NCBI RefSeq assembly: GCF_021730395.1
Contig: NC_069371.1
Location: 68,850,001 to 68,914,000 of the forward strand
DNA length: 64,000 nt
Origin: Mercenaria mercenaria
Lineage: Eukaryota; Mollusca; Bivalvia; Venerida; Veneridae
Direction of reading: 5' to 3'
Position 1 is the first letter of the stretch, and every line of letters begins with the position of its first letter. Positions 59,617 through 64,000 of this stretch are shown here, one piece after another. The notes beneath the pieces are model-generated. The model had not been told where the DNA came from and did no database searches. It worked only from the letters and a program-made list of their open reading frames with translations. Both the position numbers and the translations under genes were made by a program.

Positions 59617-61218
59617 ACAAGAGGACCATGATGGTCCTGATTCGCTCACCTATCCCCACATGACCCAGTGTTGAACTGAGTATGACGTCGTTATTTCTAT
59701 TATTTGACATAGTGACCTAGTTTTTGAGCACATGTGACCTAGATATCATCAAGATAAAAAATTCTGACCAATTTTCATGAAGATCCATTGAAAAATATGG
59801 CCTCTAGAGAGGTCACAAGGTTTTTCTATTATTTGACCTACTGACCTACTTTTTGACCCCACGTGACCCAGTTTCAAACTTGACCTAGATATCATCAAGG
59901 TGAACATTCTGACCAATATTCATGAAGATCTCATGAAAAATATGGCCTCTAGAGAGGTCACAAGGTTTTTCTATTTTTAGATCTACTGACCTAGTTTTTA
60001 ACCCGACGTGATCCAGTTTCGAACTCGACTTAGATATCATCAAGGTAAACATTCTGACTAATTTTCATGAAGATCCATTGAAAAATATGGCCTCTAGAGA
60101 GGTCACAAGGTTTTTCTATTTTTAGACCTACTGACCTAGTTTTTGACCATACGTGACCCAGTTTCGAACTTTATCTAGATATCATCAAGGTGAACATTCT
60201 GACCAATTTTCATGAAGATCCATTGAGAAATATGGCCTCTAGAGAGGTCACAAGGTTTTTCTATTTTTAGACCTACTGACCTAGTTTTTGACCGCACATG
60301 ACCCAGTTTCGAACTTGACCTAGATATCATCAAGGTGAACATTCTGACCAATTTTCATGAAGATCCATTGAGAAATATGGCCACTAGAGAGGTCACAAGG
60401 TTTTTCTATTTTTAGACCTACTGACCTAGTTTTTGACCCCACATGACCCAGTTTCGAACTTGACCTAGATATCATCAAGGTGAACATTCTGACCAATATT
60501 CATGAAGATCTCATGAAAAATATGGCCTCTAGAGAGGTCACAAGGTTTTTCTATTTTTAGATCTACTGACCTAGTTTTTAACCCCACGTGACCCAGTTTC
60601 GAACTTGACCTAGATATCATCAAGGTGAACATTCTGACCAACTTTCATGAAGATCCATTGAAAAATATGGCCTCTAGAGAGGTCACAAGGTTTTTCTATT
60701 TTTAGACCTAATGACCTAGTTTTTGACCCCACGTGACCCAGTTTCGAACTTGACCTAGATATCATCAAGGTGAACATTCTGACCAATATTCATGAAGATC
60801 TCATGAAAAATATGGCCTCTAGAGAAGTCACAAGGTTTTTCTATTTTTAGACCTACTGACCTAGTTTTTGACCCCACGTGACCCAGTTTCGAACTTGACC
60901 TAGATATCATCAAGGTGAACATTCTGACCAATTTTCATGAAGATCCATTGAAAATTATGGCCTCTAGAGAGGTCACAAGGTTTTTCTATTTTTAGACCTA
61001 CTGACCTAGTTTTTGAGGGCACGTGACCCAGTTTCGAACTTGACCTAGAATTTACCAAGATGAACATTCTGACCCATTTTCATAAAGATCCCATGAAAAA
61101 TGTGACCTCTAGAGATGTCACATGGAAAAGTTTACGGACGGACGCACGGACGACGGACGACGGACACCGCGCGATCACAAAAGCTCACCTTGTCACTTTG
61201 TGACAGGTGAGCTAAAAA
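59617..61218 (+). repeat. 145-bp tandem-repeat element, left arm of a giant inverted repeat
   Basis: It begins ACAAGAGGACCATGATGGTC (a 17-base palindrome inside) and ends GTGACAGGTGAGCTAAAAA, with CACCTTGTCAC/GTGACAGGTG forming a hairpin. About ten units of exactly 145 bp (TGACCTAGTTTTTGACC at 60132, 60277, 60422, 60567 and 60712). Then GACGGACGCACGGACGACGG. Units carry ACGTGACCCAGTTTCGAAC and CTAGAGAGGTCACAAGG. Confidence 0.9.
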
Positions 61219-61560
61219 GATAACAGTAACTGTTAATTACAGTGAAGGGCTTGCTTCTAACATAAAGAAATAAACTAGTAACAAGTAAATATAGTACTAG
61301 TGCAGATCAAATATATAAATTTTCCTTCAAGCATGTAAAATGATACAGATGAACATAATTGGAAATAAAATGTTATAAACAGATTTCAACTAACAGCTTT
61401 CATCAGAACAAATCAAAATAAATTTTCAAAAGATACCAGTTAACAGTCTTAAGAAATTTTTGATAGTTTCTTATAAAAGCAAAGCAAACTATTTATTTCT
61501 TGGCAAGAAGTATTCTTTTTTAAAGACATCACTCTGGGAACACTGGTTTCTCCTTTCATT
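61219..61560. other. 342-bp spacer between the inverted arms
   Basis: AT-rich single-copy-looking sequence with no feature seen. Confidence 0.4.
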
Positions 61561-63300
61561 TTTAGCTCACCTGTCACAAAGTGACAAGGTGAGCTTTTGT
61601 GATCGCGCGGTGTCCGTCGTCCGTCCGTGCGTCCGTAAACTTTTGCTTGTGACCACTCTAGAGGTCACATTTTTCATGGGATCTTTATGAAAGTTGGTCA
61701 GAATGTTCATCTTGATGATATCTAGGTCAAGTTCGAAACTGGGTCACGTGCCCTCAAAAACTAGGTCAGTAGGTCTAAAAATAGAAAAACCTTGTGACCT
61801 CTCTAGAGGCCATATATTTCACAAGATCTTCATGAAAATTGGTCAGAATGTTCACCTTGATGATATCTAGGTCAAGTTCGAAACTGGGTCACGTGGGGTC
61901 AAAAACTAGGTCAGTAGGTCTAAAAATAGAAAAACCTTGTGACCTCTCTAGAGGCCATATTTTTCATGAGATCTTCATGAATATTGGTCAGAATGTTTAT
62001 CTTGATGATATCTAGGTCAAGTTCGAAACTGGGTCACGTAGGGTCAAAAACTAGGTCATTAGGTCTAAAAATAGAAAAACCTTGTGACCTCTCTAGAGGC
62101 CGTATTTCTCAATGCATCTTCATGAAAATTACTCAGAATGTTTATCTTGATGATATCTAGGTCAAGTTCGAAACTGGGTCACGTGGGGTTAAAAACTAGG
62201 TCAGTAGATCTAAAAATAGAAAAACCTTGTGACCTCTCTAGAGGCCATATTTTTCATGAGATCTTCATGAATATTGGTCAGAATGTTCACCTTGATGATA
62301 TCTAGGTCAAGTTCGAAACTGGGTCATGTGGGGTCAAAAACTAGGTCAGTAGATCTAAAAATAGAAAAACCTTGTGACCTCTCTAGTGGCCATATTTCTC
62401 AATGGATCTTCATGAAAATTGGTCAGAATGTTCACCTTGATGATATCTAGGTCAAGTTCGAAACTGGGTCATGTGCGGTCAAAAACTAGGTCAGTAGGTC
62501 TAAAAATAGGAAAACCTTGTGACCTCTCTAGAGGCGATATTTTTCAATGGATCTTCATGAAAATTGGTCAGAATGTTTACCTTGAAGATATCTAGGTCAG
62601 GTTCGAAACTGGGTCACGTGGGGTTAAAAACTAGGTCAGTAGATCTAAAAATAGAAAAACCTTGTGACCTCTCTAGAGGCCATATTTTTCATGAGATCTT
62701 CATGAATATTGGTCAGAATGTTCATTTTGATGATATCTAAGTCAGATTCAAAACTGGGTCACGTGGTGTCAAAAACTAGGTCAGTAGGTCTAAAAATAGA
62801 AAAAACCTTGTGACCTCTCTAGAGGCCATATTTCTCAATGGATCTTCATGAAAATTGGTGAGAATGTTCAGCTTGATGATATCTAGGTCAGGTTCGTAAC
62901 TGGGTCATGTGCGGTCAAAAACTAGGTCAGTAGGTCGAAAAAGAGAAAAACCTTGTGACCTCTCTAGAGGCCATATTTTTCACGAGATCTTCATGAAAAT
63001 TGGTGAGAATGTTCACCTTGATGATATCTAGGTCAAGTTTAAAAGTGGGTCACGTGCCTTTAAAAACTAGGTCATTAGGTCAAATAATAGAAAAACCTTG
63101 TGACCTCTCTAGAGGCCATGTTTTTCAATGGATCTTCATGAAAATTGGTCAGAATTTTTTATCTTGATGATATCTAGGTCACATGTGCTCAAAAACTAGG
63201 TCACTATGTCATATAATAGAAATAACGATGTCATACTCAGTTGAACACTGGGTCATGTGGAGATAGGTGAGCGATTCAGGACCATCATGGTCCTCTTGTT
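61561..63300 (-). repeat. 145-bp tandem-repeat element, right arm of a giant inverted repeat
   Basis: The reverse-complement copy of the element at 59617-61218: it opens TTTAGCTCACCTGTCACAAA and closes GGACCATCATGGTCCTCTTG. About eleven 145-bp units, one more than the left arm. Both terminal hairpins and the GACGGACG-type segment are kept. Confidence 0.9.
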
Positions 63301-64000
63301 CAATTTGACACCTTCAGTCTTTTGTGCAAATACTTCTGACTGTTTACATTTTGCAGTAAAATACAATCCAAACTTAGTTTTTCATTTGCTTCTGTGAGCA
63401 GTGTAAACAAAAAATATCTCAGAATGTTTTTGTTTCCATGAAATGTTGACAAAAAAAGTATTTGTAATCATTAGGAAAAGAATCATAAATCATGAATATA
63501 TACTAAGAAGAATATTCATTTACAGAACAAGTTTCATTAAACAGTAATATTATTACTATCATGGAAATGCTTTAAGCAACAATAAACAGTACAGACACCT
63601 TAAGCAACAGTATTTAACAAACAATAAATCATAATATTATACCTGAGGTTTAAAAATCCATTGTTTAATTAAACAGCCAATCAACCACAGTTAAAACAAA
63701 CTGATGTAATTATTTCCTAAATGCATATTCTGCATCCAAACGTATTTTTTTCTTGCCAAATATTCAAAATATTTATTCTACATATAAATGATATTTCAGC
63801 AGGACTTTAAAAACTAGAAAATGAAATTGCAATAAACAGAGTTACATTTTTAAAAATTATTTATAGAGTTACTGGAAGAAATTATATCAAACAGTGAACA
63901 CAAACAGTATCATTGAATATGCTTTGTGCAAAAGTAACATTTTAGCTGAATAACATTTAACAATAATGAATATCACAGATATGCTTTGCGCAAAAGTAAC
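63301..64000. other. AT-rich stretch to the window edge
   Basis: No gene, exon or clear repeat seen. Confidence 0.4.

Noticed and set aside
59617-63300. Possible CRISPR-like array because of regular spacing
   Set aside because: Units are contiguous 145-bp satellites with no short repeat/unique spacer pattern, in an animal genome.

Overview
This window is animal genomic DNA, AT-rich and full of introns and small dispersed repeats. It most likely comes from a bivalve mollusc. That is an inference from three things: the style of the host genes, the tRNA-derived SINEs with GTTTAACG-type tails, and many tandem-repeat elements that start ACAAGAG and end in a hairpin plus TAAAAA, similar to the 'pearl'/Helitron-like elements reported in bivalves. 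No bacterial operon, CRISPR array, rRNA or free tRNA gene was seen.

Three host genes can be rebuilt exon by exon with GT/AG splice sites and a closed reading frame. (1) Minus strand, 12958 to 3956: an eight-exon gene for a 284-residue protein with a basic N-terminus and a coiled-coil C-terminus. I do not recognise it. (2) Minus strand, 39943 to 23001: a complete eleven-exon actin-related protein 3 (ARP3) of 418 residues, the nucleotide-binding subunit of the Arp2/3 actin-nucleating complex. A second, same-length, same-phase first exon lies inside its first intron (38966-39009) and gives a different N-terminus. (3) Plus strand, 50142 to 57846: a complete eight-exon OVCA2/FSH1-type serine hydrolase of 230 residues, with Ser in place of the first Gly of the nucleophile motif. 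ARP3 and OVCA2 point away from each other.

Between them (40.26-48.18 kb) lies a retrotransposon cluster: a 5'-truncated CR1/L2-like LINE on the minus strand, a SINE head fragment, and a second LINE on the plus strand split in two by a third LINE inserted into its reverse transcriptase.

The rest is introns and intergenic DNA holding at least ten tandem-repeat elements (unit about 145-172 bp, except one with shorter units of about 125 bp), several MITE families, two SINE families (three full copies with 14-bp target duplications) and, at 59.6-63.3 kb, two copies of one 145-bp-unit element placed tail to tail as a giant inverted repeat. Several arrays carry dense TGACCT/AGGTCA nuclear-receptor half-sites.

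The most notable observations are the duplicated ARP3 first exon, the altered OVCA2 nucleophile motif, the unrecognised coiled-coil gene, the shared-end family of tandem-repeat elements with its nested insertions, the 3.7-kb inverted repeat, and a MITE family with 5-bp target duplications.
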